Source: Zanthoxylum bungeanum (taxonomy: Eukaryota; Streptophyta; Magnoliopsida; Sapindales; Rutaceae). Taken from it: DNA of 64,000 nucleotides. The DNA lies in assembly GCA_019454045.1 (NCBI GenBank), contig SKCR01038158.1, forward strand, positions 214,570 through 278,569. The letters are read 5' to 3'. The notes below the pieces were generated by a model. That model saw only the letters and a program-made list of their open reading frames with translations. It did no database searches and was not told the DNA's origin. Numbering within the stretch: position 1 is the stretch's first letter; every line of letters starts with the position of its first letter. Below are positions 25,208-36,480 of this stretch, in pieces. A program made the position numbers and the translations under genes.

Positions 25208-25858
25208 TTAAAGGTTAAGATCCAGATTAACATGACGCCTCTTACCACGATCGTCCTCAGGCCAATTTATCTTTGAAAGGATAGGGTCAACTTGTGGTTC
25301 ATAGGCTAAGAGTTGGTCTATAGATCTGGAGCAGTTCTGGCAGTAAAAAGGAGTTCTTTAAAAGGTTTTGACACGAACCCATTTCTCCGGGCATCATCAA
25401 GAAACACACAAAGAAAAATAAAATCCATCAACATTAAACAGCCCAATTGGTTTTTGGTGTATGTTCAGGTTCGCCCAAGATAGCACAATAAAAATTTCCT
25501 CCAGTGTACCCAAGCCACCTGGCAAAGCAATAAAAGCATCAGCACGGTTAATCATTTCTACCAATCGTTCAGACATACCTGGCACGATCAGTTCCTCTCC
25601 GTTTGATGGTCCAATAAGATTTGCCTCCGCCAAGGGTTTTGGGATGATTCCCAAAACGTGACTGCCTCATTCCTGTACGGCCTTTGAAACGATCCCCATA
25701 AGTCCAAGATTACCCCCGCCATATATTAAGTGCATATTCCTTGCAACTATGACTCGACCCAATTCTTGTGCTGCTTCTACGTATTGTGGCTTAGTACCAA
25801 CACTACTACCTCAAAACACACAGATGTTTTCAACTTGTCTTCTCGAAGTGGCTTCCAT
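25208..25858 (-). pseudogene. LOG-type cytokinin riboside monophosphate phosphoribohydrolase, broken copy in G1
   Basis: Intronless LOG homologue starting MEATSRRQVENICVF. Recognisable motifs: [10 protein letters not shown], the Rossmann-type GIIPK segment, GMSERL and the family signature PGGLGTLEE. Two in-frame TGA codons (one replacing the cysteine of the usual CFCGS, one after AVQE) and two frameshifts near 25400 and 25310 inactivate it. The C-terminus is still readable in one frame as KRRHVNLDLNL before TAA. This is a basic patch plus a textbook LxLxL (EAR) motif. LOG enzymes release active cytokinin bases from their nucleoside monophosphates. Sense orientation within G1. Confidence 0.88.
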
Positions 25859-25916
25859 TTTTTATATGTATTTCTTTCTCAACTCTGGATGCCTTCAAAA
25901 GTGCAATGACGGCTAA

Positions 25917-25923
25917 ATTTATA
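25917..25923 (-). promoter_or_regulatory. TATA box of the G1 LOG copy
   Basis: TATAAAT on the minus strand, 59 bp before the LOG start codon; equivalent boxes precede the LOG copies in G2 and G3. Confidence 0.6.
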
Positions 25924-26217
25924 GTTGCTGAAAAGGGTGAGTAAAAATAGCACAAGTATCTTCCAGAGGACGATTAGTAGCGAAATAATATCGTGATAGT
26001 CAAAAAAGGTCTGGATCCTGTCGGAGAAAATAAAAGAAAACAACAAAACAAATTACAATTATTAAGAAAAGACAAAGAGATATAATATTTACAAGAAAAG
26101 TAACGGCTTGATTTACGTCTATGCGTCAGGGACAAGCTTCCCATCCAATTTTCTTATAAATTGGCAAATAGGGTCTTTTTGAGTCAGATTCCCGAGACTT
26201 AACTGTTGTCTTTCTTT

Positions 26218-26700
26218 TTAAAATTGTGTATGTAATTTGCGAATGGCTATGTATACATATCCATTGGGATGCGTCTCAAGAGTCGAAGATATATTATCTA
26301 TAGACTCTTTACTCAAGCCATCCCTAATGAATTTAATTTTGTCTTCACGATTATCAGACATCATTCCTAAAGAACGACAACGAGTATTGCAATTACAGCG
26401 TGCACATTTGTAACAAACACCCATTTGCTTAGCTCTACGTTTCTTTGCATAGGTGCTTCTTCCAAAACCAGGCAGATGTGAAATAAATGAGTCAGAAGAC
26501 TCACCTGCCAATCGGACTCTTGCTTCAATTACCCAACGAATATCATTAGGAACACTGTGAATTGTTAGTAGTCTCATCCGTTCTAAGCGAGCTTTGTAAA
26601 CTTTCATCAGAGATTTTTGAGGGAGAAAAGGAAATTGCTTGTGAATATTTGCGAGAGCTTCTTCCATCATGAAATGACTTAATCTGCAAAAACTAAACAC
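26218..26700 (-). CDS. Accessory ORF resembling viral cysteine-rich nucleic-acid-binding proteins (NABP)
   Basis: Open frame of 160 codons between integrase and LOG in G1. The middle (about residues 77-108) reads GRSTYAKKRRAKQMG followed by CYKCARCNCNTRC. That is a G-x-S-x-Y-A-x2-R-R-A-type basic stretch leading into clustered cysteines. This combination is characteristic of the small NABP encoded at the 3' end of carla- and related flexivirus genomes (Viral_NABP/Carla_C4 families). The N-terminal part is helical and basic, the tail acidic. The true start may be an internal ATG (MMEEALANIH). G2 and G3 keep only eroded remnants of its C-terminal part. A retrotransposon-derived zinc-knuckle protein that looks similar by chance is the alternative. 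Confidence 0.5.
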   Translation of the reverse strand: MFSFCRLSHFMMEEALANIHKQFPFLPQKSLMKVYKARLERMRLLTIHSVPNDIRWVIEARVRLAGESSDSFISHLPGFGRSTYAKKRRAKQMGVCYKCARCNCNTRCRSLGMMSDNREDKIKFIRDGLSKESIDNISSTLETHPNGYVYIAIRKLHTQF

Positions 26701-26759
26701 ACCAAATTAAATCACACCAAATCACAATATATACAAAAATTGCATGGGTTGCCTCCCTG

Positions 26760-27545
26760 CGAGTGCTAAGTTTAAAGTTGTTAGCCAGACGTGACTGCCT
26801 GAACGTTATGCTGGATCTAAAAGTGTGACACTTTCTTTTTGTCGCTCAAATGATTCTCCCCAGTAGTGCTTGACACGCTGACTGTTAACCTTGAATTTGT
26901 TGTTGGTATTGGGATCCAGTAACTCAACGCTCCATAAGGTAAAACCTGAGTGATCACAAATGGACCTGACTACGTAGATTTCAACTTTCCAGGATAAAGT
27001 TTCAACTTCGAGTTGTACAACAACACCTGCTGCCTTGGTTCCAACTGTCTGTGCACTATTTTTCGGTCATGCCATTTTTTGGTCTTTTCCTTGTACAATT
27101 TGGCATTCTCATAAGCCTGTAGGTGAAATTCCTCCAATTCGTTGAGTTGGTGAAGTCTTTTATCTCATGCAGCTTGTGAATCAAAATTCAACTTCTTCAG
27201 TGCCCAGTACGCCTTGTGCTCAAGCTCAACTGGCAGATGGCATGCTTTCCCAAACACCAATCGATATGGGGACATACCAATTGGTGTCTTGTAAGCTGTC
27301 TGGTAGGCCCATAATGCATCATCTAGTTTTGTAGACCAGTCCTTCCTTGTTGATCCAACAGTTCTCTCCAAGATTCTTTTGATCTCCCTGTTTGAAACCT
27401 CAACATGTCAATTTGATTGTGGATGGTAAGTTGTGGCAACCTTGTGAGTAACTCCGTATTTGGATAGGAGTGCATCAAAGTATCTATTACAGAAATGTGA
27501 ACCACCATCGCTGATGATTGCCCGAGGTGTTCCGAAGTGAGTGAA
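26760..27545 (-). pseudogene. G1 Athila integrase, core C-terminal half and tail
   Basis: Starts at the G2 insertion point, in frame with sequence at 35580. Core motifs THFGTPRAIISDGGSHFCN and TTYHPQSN are followed by a stop near 27416. Homology continues through [30 protein letters not shown] and [13 protein letters not shown], a typical Athila stretch. The C-terminal region near 26930-26860 has GPFVI and NSQRVKHYWG. Frame breaks and stops occur. It would insert the cDNA into host chromosomes. Confidence 0.88.
27541..27545. repeat. Target-site duplication (left) of G2
   Basis: gtgaa, identical to 35580-35584. Confidence 0.93.
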
Positions 27546-29612
27546 TGACCGGCGTAAACACACACGTATAACGCAAGCGCACGTATCGTTCAAGTAGTAT
27601 AAAAATATCGATCCCACGAGGACTTAATTTCTACTGTTGTTATTAATTATTGAATCTATTTATTTACAGATATCTAATTAAATAGAGAAGAGAATGATTG
27701 TTTGATTGATTGAAAGTGGTTTTACAAAATAAATAAATAAATAAAAAGACAAAAGAAAATACTAAGGAAAATAACAAAAGACACAAAGATCTAGGGTCGT
27801 GAATCATTCTAATATCATTTAAAAGATGAAGTGGTTATTTTATGTTTGTGTAATAAATCAGTTTACTAACCTGGAACACTAAATTATGCAAAAGCCTCTG
27901 TCGATGGTCAGACGCAAATACCCAGTTTAACCCAATTGAACCATATGTCTATGTCAACCAAATTATCTGGATTCATTAAGTTTAAGTTCCAATTATGGCT
28001 ACCCCCGCCCGACAGGTATTCCTATCCTGTAAGGAAATCTATTAAAGGGTTATCTATCCTTAAGGAAGATCGTGGGCTATTAAGTCTAAGGCTGAAACCT
28101 AAAATCCCTATGTCTAGTTCATTTTAGATTTACCACATCAATCTTATTGGTGATCAGACAACAAGAAGCATTAAGCTTAAGACTTAATAAGTAAACCATT
28201 AAATTACCCAAACTATAAAATAACCCCTTATAAACCGGTGATATTAGAATTCATCACGACCCCAGATAACTAACACATAACTAGGGCTAGTAACAACTTA
28301 AAAGTAAAAGACATAAAGTAAAAATACTGAAAAGTAAAAGACATAAAGTAAAACTGAAAAGTAAAATAAAATAAAATGCTAAGGTAAAAGGAATTACTTT
28401 TACTACTACTAATTTAGATATCTCCCATAAAATAATATATAAACTTGTGATATTATTTTACCAACCGACCAATCTGGCGGTATCCTGATTAAGTCAAATT
28501 AAGTCCAACCAGCCATATACGCGGTAATATTTGTCCATAATCCAGCCATAAAGGGGGTACCAAAATAAATTTACCAACCGACCAATCTGGCGGTATCCTT
28601 GATTAGTCAGGTTTAAACCAGATTAAATTGAATTGCCAACCGACCAATATAGCGGTATCTTTATTAATCAGTATTTTAAATAGTGAATATATTATTTTTA
28701 AGGGAGATTAATCTAAATAATAACAGTAAAAGAATTACCTTTCACCCTAGCTGGGGAAATTACCTCCTCATTACTGAAAAAAAATAAAAACTAAAATTAA
28801 AGAAAGAAAAGTACTGTGCGTAAAAGTAAATTGCGGAAAGTAAAAACTGAAAAGTAAAAAAAGAAAGTGCGAAACTGAAAATTAATTACTGAAAACTAAA
28901 AATAAACAAACTAGATACAATCTTCTTATTTATTCATTAAGAATTTCAAAGAAGAAAGTATGATTTTACAAATGAAATGGCTTGGTATTTATAGGCAAAA
29001 TTTTGCCACCATCAAATCATCCATCAAATTCTCCACCAAATCCATTATTAATTTCTCCACTAATTACTCCACCAAATCCATAATTGCTCCACTAATTGCT
29101 TATCTTGTTTGGTGTTGATTTGATAATTTTTATTAATTATTAATTAATTAATATTTTGCTTTGAAAATGATTGATAATGACTTTTAATAATTACACTCCA
29201 CACACTTCTGGATGGTTCATCAATTTCGGTCATGAAATCATCAGAATTTGAAAATTGTCTCTTTGAAAGTTGTAGATCTTTGAGTCTTCTTTAATCAGGA
29301 ACTTGAATCAGCTCAATCCGATATCTGAGTAAACAGTTATGCCCAAATACGACAGATGCGCAAAACTAGAATTTCCAAAACTGCACTTCGTCAAAAACGC
29401 CCTTTCAAGTTTCCAATCTCCAAATTAATATATCAAGTCCAATAATTGTCCTTATTTGATCCACATTTCGTCCTAAATGATTTCATTGAGTCCTGATATT
29501 ATTTTATCTGCAAAATAAACTAAAACACATCAAAACATTCATCAAACCCGAGAAACTAAACAAAATATTAAGTTAAAGGGGCGGTAAATATTGATATATT
29601 TTCCGCTCATCA
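27546..29612 (-). repeat. G2 3' LTR (2067 bp)
   Basis: TGACCGGCG..CCGCTCATCA; near-identical partner at 33512-35579. A TATA box lies at 28987-28993 on the minus strand. It shares R/U5 with G1 LTRs but has a different U3, with no ABRE-like cluster. Confidence 0.93.
28987..28993 (-). promoter_or_regulatory. TATA box of the G2 LTR
   Basis: TATAAATACC on the minus strand; same relative position as the TATA box of the G1 LTR. Confidence 0.6.
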
Positions 29613-30935
29613 CACCCCCAAACCTAAGATTTTGCTAGTCCTCGAGCAAAACAACAAAATAAAATTAAAATTAAACTAAGCCACTTTCGTAGGGATCACG
29701 GTTGCATTTAGCATATGCAACAAGCCTTTAAACCCCTAGGTGTCCCTAGTGGACGAGTTGTAGTCTCGTGAGGGTTTACAGCAATGATACCCACAAACAT
29801 TTTACAAAAGTAAAAAGGCAGTAAAACTAATGCACACAAAAGCAAAAAGACAAGAGAAAAGAGAATAAAGAAGATAGTAACTAATCAGGAAACTTCTACT
29901 ACAAGTTTCTAGTTGTTTTATTTCTTTCTAAATTACTAAATAAGTAAATTCTCCGATTATTTTTACCATTCTTCATATACACAGCCAACAAAATATTAAA
30001 CAACTTATTTTTGCCCACAACAGTCATAAGTGCAGTTGATAAGAGAGTAATATTTTTGTCCTAAAGTTCTATCAGATTTCACACCTTTTGTAGCAATGGA
30101 ATAATTTTTCTGATTTTTCTGATTTTTTCTTTGATTTTTTTTTCTATTTTTTTTTATTATACACAATATCTTCCATCTATGTAACGAGTGTTGGGTCGGT
30201 GGCTCCCAAACCAGTTGGCTTAGGGCACCCGGTGTTAAGACACCCCTACGGACTTAATTACTCAGACTTCAGATATATATATATTTTTGCAGCATCTTCG
30301 ATCCATGTAGCGAGCTTTGGGTCAGTGACTCCCAAACCAGTTGGTTTTAGGGCACTAGGTGTTAAAACACCCTTACAGACTTAATAACTCGGATCTCAGA
30401 CGTTTTTTTTTTTTTTTTTTTTTTTTACTCCATTGCTTTTTTAGATGCTTTCTCCAATTAAACTAGAGCACTGAATATTACAAACTTTTCAATTTTAGCT
30501 CATGTCCGTATGTTACTATATATGTTGATAATATCTGTCAACTGAGCATATAAAGATTCATTTTAGTCAGTTTTATGGAGAATTCACAAATTAAATAATT
30601 TAAAATGAAATAAACAAAAATTAACTTGTTTCAAAATAGGTTTGAGATACGTCTCAGGAGTGGAAACTCCTTACTTACTCGGCTATCTCTTACCAATTTA
30701 CCTTTTTAGTCAAAAAAAAAAACACAAACGCAAAATATTTTTGTAATTTTTGAAAATTTTTTCAATTTTTTTTGTATTTTTCGAAAAATTTTGGACTAAA
30801 AAATAAAAAAAAACACACAAACTAAAAACAAGGTACTGATCAACTAATTCCCTCCCCCAAACCTAAATGAGACATTGTCCCCAATGTCTTAAACAGTAGA
30901 AGAAGAGTTTAGAAAATCGTACCTGGTTAGTTGAA
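29613..30935 (-). other. G2 3' internal region with PPT and duplicated ~120-bp unit
   Basis: Homologous to 23880-25207 of G1. It has the same polypurine tract, the ctagtcctcgagcaaaac stretch and the twofold accagttgg..ttagggcac unit (near 30200 and 30320). No gene. Confidence 0.7.
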
Positions 30936-31595
30936 CTACCGATTAAGATCTATGTCCAGTTTACGCTTCTTACCACAATCGTTGTCTGTCCAGTCCAACT
31001 TGGAGAGAATGGGATCGAGTTTTGGTTCAAAGGCTATGATTTGGTCAATTAATTCTTCGGCCTTTGTCGCAGTCAGGAAGATATCATGTACTGATTTCGT
31101 GACGAACTCATGTCTTTTGGCTTCTGCAAGAAATACAAACAGAAAATCGAAGAAATGCTCAATGTTAAGTAACCCAATGGGCTTCCGATGAATATTTAAG
31201 TGCGCCCATGATGCTACTGTAAACATTTCCTCAAACGTCCCAAGCCCTCCTGGTAACGCAATAAACGCATCTGCAGTATTGATCATTTCATGAATTTGTT
31301 CGGGGTATTCCAGATACGATGCGTTCATCTCCATTTGTTTTTGTCCGATTAAGTGTTCGTCCGCCAAAGGTTTTGGAATGATTCCCAAAACATGACCGCC
31401 ACCATCCTGTACAGCTTTTGATACTTCCCATCAATCCAAGATTGCCACCACCGCCATATACCAGTGCATATTTCGCTCCGCTATGACTCGCCCCAATTCC
31501 TTTGCTGCCTCGATGAATTCTATTTATTACCAGAATTGGATCCACAGAAAACACAAATACGCTTGATTGATTCGCTGCTGTGAATTTGCTTCCAT
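30936..31595 (-). pseudogene. LOG-type gene, broken copy in G2
   Basis: Starts MEANSQQRI and then carries frame breaks and a stop in the first ~70 codons, so the N-terminal Rossmann region is lost. From 31388 it is open for 150 codons: [45 protein letters not shown] and a C-terminus KKRKLDIDLNR before TAG. The last leucine of the EAR-like tail is arginine here. Intronless, sense orientation, with its own TATAAAT box. Closest in the window to the intact copy at 48686-49339. Loss of the N-terminal nucleotide-binding half makes activity unlikely. Confidence 0.9.
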
Positions 31596-31654
31596 TTTCT
31601 CTCTCTTATTTGGATGTGTATTTAGATGTGTCGAAGAGAGAAATGACGAGCTGA

Positions 31655-31661
31655 ATTTATA
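31655..31661 (-). promoter_or_regulatory. TATA box of the G2 LOG copy
   Basis: TATAAAT on the minus strand, 60 bp before the LOG ATG at 31595. Confidence 0.6.
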
Positions 31662-31979
31662 GAACCTGAAAATGGGTGAGTAATAATTGCACTAGTATCT
31701 GCCAAATGACAATTATTAGATGAACGTTAAAATAAATCGTGAAAAGTCAAAAAGTATAAATCTTGTCTGCGAAAATAAAGATAAGTACAAAAGAAAAGCA
31801 AATCAAAGCAATAATTAAGGCAACAGAATTGTGTACGCAATACACCACTCGCTTAGTATAAATTCATTAGGATGTGTCTCAAGATTTCATTCCTTACTCA
31901 GCCATCTAATGAATTGTTTCTCTTCTTTGATTGCGAAACACAATTCCTTCTGTCTTAAAAGGCTTCGTTTGTGCTTTTC

Positions 31980-32127
31980 CCTACAAAAAATAACACACAA
32001 AATTAAAAAAAATTCTACAACATGTATACACAAAATATAAAACAGAAATTACAACAAATTGCATGGGTTGCCTCCCTGCTAGCGCTGAATTTTTCGTCTT
32101 CAGCCAGACGTGACTGAAATTCATCTG
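31980..32127 (-). repeat. Conserved post-integrase block shared by G1, G2 and G3
   Basis: Contains attgcatgggttgcctccctg and cagccagacgtgactgaa. The same block lies at about 26700-26800 in G1 and twice in G3 (about 49870-50010 and 50085-50215). It marks the upstream edge of the LOG-bearing cassette. Confidence 0.75.
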
Positions 32128-32994
32128 TTAAGGAGGTTTCAATGTCGTTTTGGATGTCCGATCAAAAACAATCCCGTGAGCGTTGCTTTTGAAGGGTCTC
32201 TTCCAACGGTAAGGTGGCAAAAAGAGTTTTGTCTCATTCAGTGCTCGTGCCACCTTTTTGCTCCTTATTGTTCCAGTGGTTCCTGTAAAGAAAGAAATAA
32301 AATCAGGAGGTCTTATATGGTGCTTGACTTGGAATGGAAGTTCCATTCTGTCAAGCTTCTGGGTGATATCTTTGATTTGTACTCCCCAAAACAGCGATGT
32401 TTCTCTTGAATGCTCTGGATCTTTATTAAGGTCAGACATTTGCTCCTTCATTTGCTCTGTTTCTTGCTCCACATTTTCTTCACAGATGTATTTTAAAATT
32501 TCCATATTCAGCTCTCCATCTGTCATATGTGAAATACATGCTTCAAAATTGTCAACCTGAGGATGCAAAGATGTTTCTGACATTAGGTTTTCATCCTCTG
32601 ATACGACTGGAATGGATGGTTCAGATAGATCTTCTTCAAACATCAAGGTAAAGCATGCTCCAAGATCTTCATTTGAGGATTGAAAGTTGATCCTCCGTTG
32701 TTGGTGCAGTTGGTACAAATAGATCAGCTTCATCCTCGTCAGAATCTGAATAATAAAAGTCAAATTGAGACTTTGCCGGTTCGGGCTCCTGAACTGATGC
32801 CTCTGGTTGTTGATACTACTGTGCTCAGCCTCCTCCTCTGTTGAAGTGTCATTGTGAAATGATTGGTACTCGAAGGCTTCATCAGTGTCATCTGAAACTG
32901 GTTCTTGAGGTATGTAGTCCTGGTTTTCTGTGAATTGTCTCATTTGATCTGTCATCATTTGAAGGATTTCTGATTGTCTCTGAATTTGTTGCAT
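32128..32994 (-). CDS. G2 internal ORF, no recognised domain
   Basis: Open for 288 codons from an internal ATG. The N-terminal part is glutamine- and acid-rich (QRQSEILQMMTDQMRQF, STEEEAEHS). The C-terminal part is basic (RSKKVARALNETKLFLPPYRWKRPFK). I do not recognise a domain. It may derive from Athila gag or spacer sequence, since it lies downstream of the PBS where gag belongs, but it lacks capsid signature and zinc knuckle. It could be a remnant without function. The preceding 33000-33380 has a further open stretch with stops between. Confidence 0.4.
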   Translation of the reverse strand: MQQIQRQSEILQMMTDQMRQFTENQDYIPQEPVSDDTDEAFEYQSFHNDTSTEEEAEHSSINNQRHQFRSPNRQSLNLTFIIQILTRMKLIYLYQLHQQRRINFQSSNEDLGACFTLMFEEDLSEPSIPVVSEDENLMSETSLHPQVDNFEACISHMTDGELNMEILKYICEENVEQETEQMKEQMSDLNKDPEHSRETSLFWGVQIKDITQKLDRMELPFQVKHHIRPPDFISFFTGTTGTIRSKKVARALNETKLFLPPYRWKRPFKSNAHGIVFDRTSKTTLKPP

Positions 32995-32999
32995 CTAAT

Positions 33000-33511
33000 T
33001 GAGCTTCCCGTTCTACGAGCCAATCTTTAAGCATGTGAATCTTTGATGGTTCTGATTGTTGATGAAATCATAGGTAGATGGTGGATAAGATGAAAAATGT
33101 GGTTCTGTGAAATGTGATGGCTCGTCATACCATGAAGGATCTTGATAGCTCTGCCACCCTAAACGGTATATACATTGATCGCTCGGGTGGTTACCATCAC
33201 AATATCATACATCTCCCCATCTCGTTCTGTGAGCAAATGTGGTATTGCTTGGTTCTGGCATCCAGTAAAATTGTTGGGCTGGACAACAGGCCTCAGAAAA
33301 CCGGACTGTTGCTCCCAGATGTGGGGTGTATCTTCTTGTAAAGCTCGTAATCTTTCAATCTCCCAGTAGTGTTCCATTTTTTTTTAATCACCTGAAAAAG
33401 AAAGAAATAAAAATTACAGATAAAATAAAGAAAATTAGATACAAATAAATTAGATAGCTTCAAAATTAACAACTCAAGAAATATAAGTCCCCGGCAACGG
33501 CGCCAAAAACT
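33000..33511 (-). other. G2 5' leader with short ORF and primer binding site
   Basis: Element-sense PBS TTTGGCGCCGTTGCCGGGGA at about 33488-33508 directly follows the 5' LTR. It is the classical Athila-type primer site. A 72-codon open stretch at 33159-33377 (starts MEHYWEIERLRALQED) may be the start of an eroded gag-like ORF. Confidence 0.7.
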
Positions 33512-35579
33512 TGACCGGCGTAACACACACGTATAACGCAAGCGCACGTATCGTTCAAGTAGTATAAAAATATCGATCCCACGAGGACTTAATTTCTACT
33601 GTTGTTATTAATTATTGAATCTATTTATTTACAGATATCTAATTAAATAGAGAAGAGAATGATTGTTTGATTGATTGAAAGTGGTTTTACAAAATAATAA
33701 ATAAATAAAAAGACAAAAGAAAATACTAAGGAAAATAACAAAAGACACAAAGATCTAGGGTCGTGAATCATTCTAATATCATTTAAAAGATGAAGTGGTT
33801 ATTTTATGTTTGTGTAATAAATCAGTTTACTAACCTGGAACACTAAATTATGCAAAAGCCTCTGTCGATGGTCAGACGCAAATACCCAGTTTAACCCAAT
33901 TGAACCATATGTCTATGTCAACCAAATTATCTGGATTCATTAATTTAAGTTCCAATTATGGCTACCCCCCGCCCGACAGGTATATTCCTATCCTGTAAGG
34001 AAATCTATTAAAGGGTTATCTATCCTTAAGGAAGATCGTGGGCTATTAAGTCTAAGGCTGAAACCTAAAATCCCTATGTCTAGTTCATTTTAGATTTACC
34101 ACATCAATCTTATTGGTGATCAGACAACAAGAAGCATTAAGCTTAAGACTTAATAAGTAAACCATTAAATTACCCAAACTATAAAATAACCCCTTAAAAA
34201 CCGGTGATATTAGAATTCATCACGACCCCAGATAACTAACACATAACTAGGGCTAGTAACAACTTAAAAGTAAAAGACATAAAGTAAAAATACTGAAAAG
34301 TAAAAGACATAAAGTAAACCTGAAAAGTAAAATAAAATAAAATGCTAAGGTAAAAGGAATTACTTTTACTACTACTAATTTAGATATCTCCCATAAAATA
34401 ATATATAAACTTGTGATATTATTTTACCAACAGACCAATCTGGCGGTATCCTGATTAAGTCAAATTAAGTCCAACCAGCCATATACGCGGTAATATTTGT
34501 CCATAATCCAGCCATAAAGGGGGTACCAAAATAAATTTACCAACCGACCAATCTGGCGGTATCCTTGATTAGTCAGGTTTAAACCAGATTAAATTGAATT
34601 GCCAACCGACCAATATAGCGGTATTCTTTATTAATCAGTATTTTAAATAGTGAATATATTATTTTTAAGGGAGATTAATCTAAATAATAACAGTAAAAGA
34701 ATTACCTTTCACCCTAGCTGGGGAAATTACCTCCTCATTACTGAAAAAAAATAAAAACGAAAAATTAAAGAAAGAAAAGTACTGTGCGTAAAAGTAAATT
34801 GCGGAAAGTAAAAACTGAAAAGTAAAAAAAGAAAGTGCGAAACTGAAAATTAATTACTGAAAACTAAAAATAAACAAACTAGATACAATCTTCTTATTTA
34901 TTCATTAAGAATTTCAAAGAAGAAAGTATGAATTTTACAAATGAAATGGCTTGGTATTTATAGGCAAAATTTTGCCACCATCAAATCATCCATCAAATTC
35001 TCCACCAATCCATTATTAATTTCTCCACTAATTACTCCACCAAATCCATATTGCTCCACTAATTGCTTATCTTGTTTGGTGTTGATTTGATAATTTTTTA
35101 ATTATTATTAATTAATATTTGCTTTGAAAATGATTGATAATGACTTTTAATAATTACACTCCACACACTTCTGGATGGTTCATCAATTTCGGTCATGAAA
35201 TCATCAGAATTTGAAAATATGTTCTCTTTGAAAGTTGTAGATCTTTGAGTCTTCTTTAATCAGGAACTTGAATCAGCTCAATCCGATATCTGAGTAAACA
35301 GTTATGCCCAAAATACGACAGATGCGCAAAACTAGAATTTCCAAAACTGCACTTCGTCAAAAACGCCCTTTCAAGTTTCCAATCTCCAAAATTAATATAT
35401 CAAGTCCAATAATTGTCCTTATTTGATCCACATTTCGTCCTAAATGATTTCATTGAGTCCTGATATTATTTTATCTGCAAAATAAACTAAAACACATCAA
35501 AACATTCATCAAACCCGAGAAACTAAACAAAATATTAAGTTAAAGGGGCGGTAAATATTGATATATTTTCCGCTCATCA
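33512..35579 (-). repeat. G2 5' LTR (2068 bp)
   Basis: Near-identical to 27546-29612. Flanked by PBS on one side and the gtgaa duplication on the other. Confidence 0.93.
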
Positions 35580-35584
35580 GTGAA
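35580..35584. repeat. Target-site duplication (right) of G2
   Basis: gtgaa, identical to 27541-27545; G1 integrase frame resumes across it. Confidence 0.93.
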
Positions 35585-35973
35585 AATGTTCTTTTTAAGG
35601 AACTTGATCACCATTTTTGAATCGTTGGATGATAGTGCAATTACTTCGACCCTTTGGAGACGTAGTCTACAACAACCAGGATGTACAGTTTCCTAATGAT
35701 GGAATAAAGGGTCCCATGAAATCAATACCCCCACACATCAAAATTTCCACTTCCAAAATATTTTACAACGATCCTTCATTTCTCCTCGAAATATTGCCCA
35801 TTCTCTGGTATTTGTCACATTGAAGAGCAAAAAGATAAGCATTTAAAAAGAGTGGGCCAGAATAAACCTGATTGAAGGACTTTGGCTGCAGTTTTGTTTC
35901 CGCTGAAGTGTCCGCCATATGGTGATGAATGACAGTGCTGCAGAACACTGTTGACCTCCTCATGTGGAACACA
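35580..35973 (-). pseudogene. G1 integrase N-terminal (H2C2 zinc) region and start of core
   Basis: In a broken frame the translation shows a histidine-rich H..H stretch with PYGGHFSGNKTAAKVLQSG and FWPTLF, typical of the Athila integrase H2C2 zinc domain. It then runs up to the G2 insertion point, where VIKFLKKNIF leads into THFGTP at 27545. Several stops interrupt it. Confidence 0.75.
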
Positions 35974-36480
35974 TCATCTCAATAATTGATCAACACACAC
36001 CCGTTTGAACAGGTACAGCTCATCCCAGACATAATGCTTGACTTTTTTGAAGAACTTCTTCCGTTGCTGAGTTGTCCATTCCAACGGCCATTTTCCTGAC
36101 ACAATGTAGTTGACATAGTCAGCATACCAAAGGACTTCCTGTTGTTTCATGGCAAACAGCTGTTCATCTGGAAAAGTTTCTTTGATTGACAGATCTTTGT
36201 CAGCTGTTTCTCCATTCTCGAGCCTCGATAGATGATCTGCTACCTGATTCTCTGTCCATTTCCTGTCTCGAATCTCCACGTCAAATTCTTGTAGAAGAAG
36301 TATCCAACGGATCAATCTGGGTTTGGCATCCTTCTTCATGATCAAGTATTTGATTGCTGAATGATCTGTGTAGACCACCACTTTGGGACCCAGCAGATAG
36401 GAGCGGAATTTGTCAAAAGCATATACAACTGCAAGCAACTCCTTTTTAGTGGTTGTGTAGTTGAGTTGAGCTTCATTCAG
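35974..36480 (-). pseudogene. G1 RNase H domain
   Basis: Open for 154 codons from an internal ATG. It has [42 protein letters not shown] and [11 protein letters not shown], i.e. the RT-linked RNase H of Ty3/gypsy elements. It degrades the RNA of the RNA:DNA hybrid. A frame change near 36480 separates it from RT. Confidence 0.9.

Larger units (their letters stand above)
27546..35579 (-). mobile_element. G2: young non-autonomous Athila-related element carrying a LOG pseudogene
   Basis: Complete 8034-bp element inside the integrase of G1, with perfect gtgaa duplication. LTRs (27546-29612, 33512-35579) are almost identical, differing mostly by one-base indels. The PBS (TTTGGCGCCGTTGCCGGGGA) and PPT (GGTTTGGGGGTG) are intact on the minus strand. 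The internal region has an ORF segment with no known domain (33377-32128), the conserved post-integrase block, an eroded NABP-like tail, a LOG pseudogene and the two-copy 120-bp repeat. No reverse transcriptase or integrase is seen. G1-like Athila relatives are the likely source of enzymes. Confidence 0.92.
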
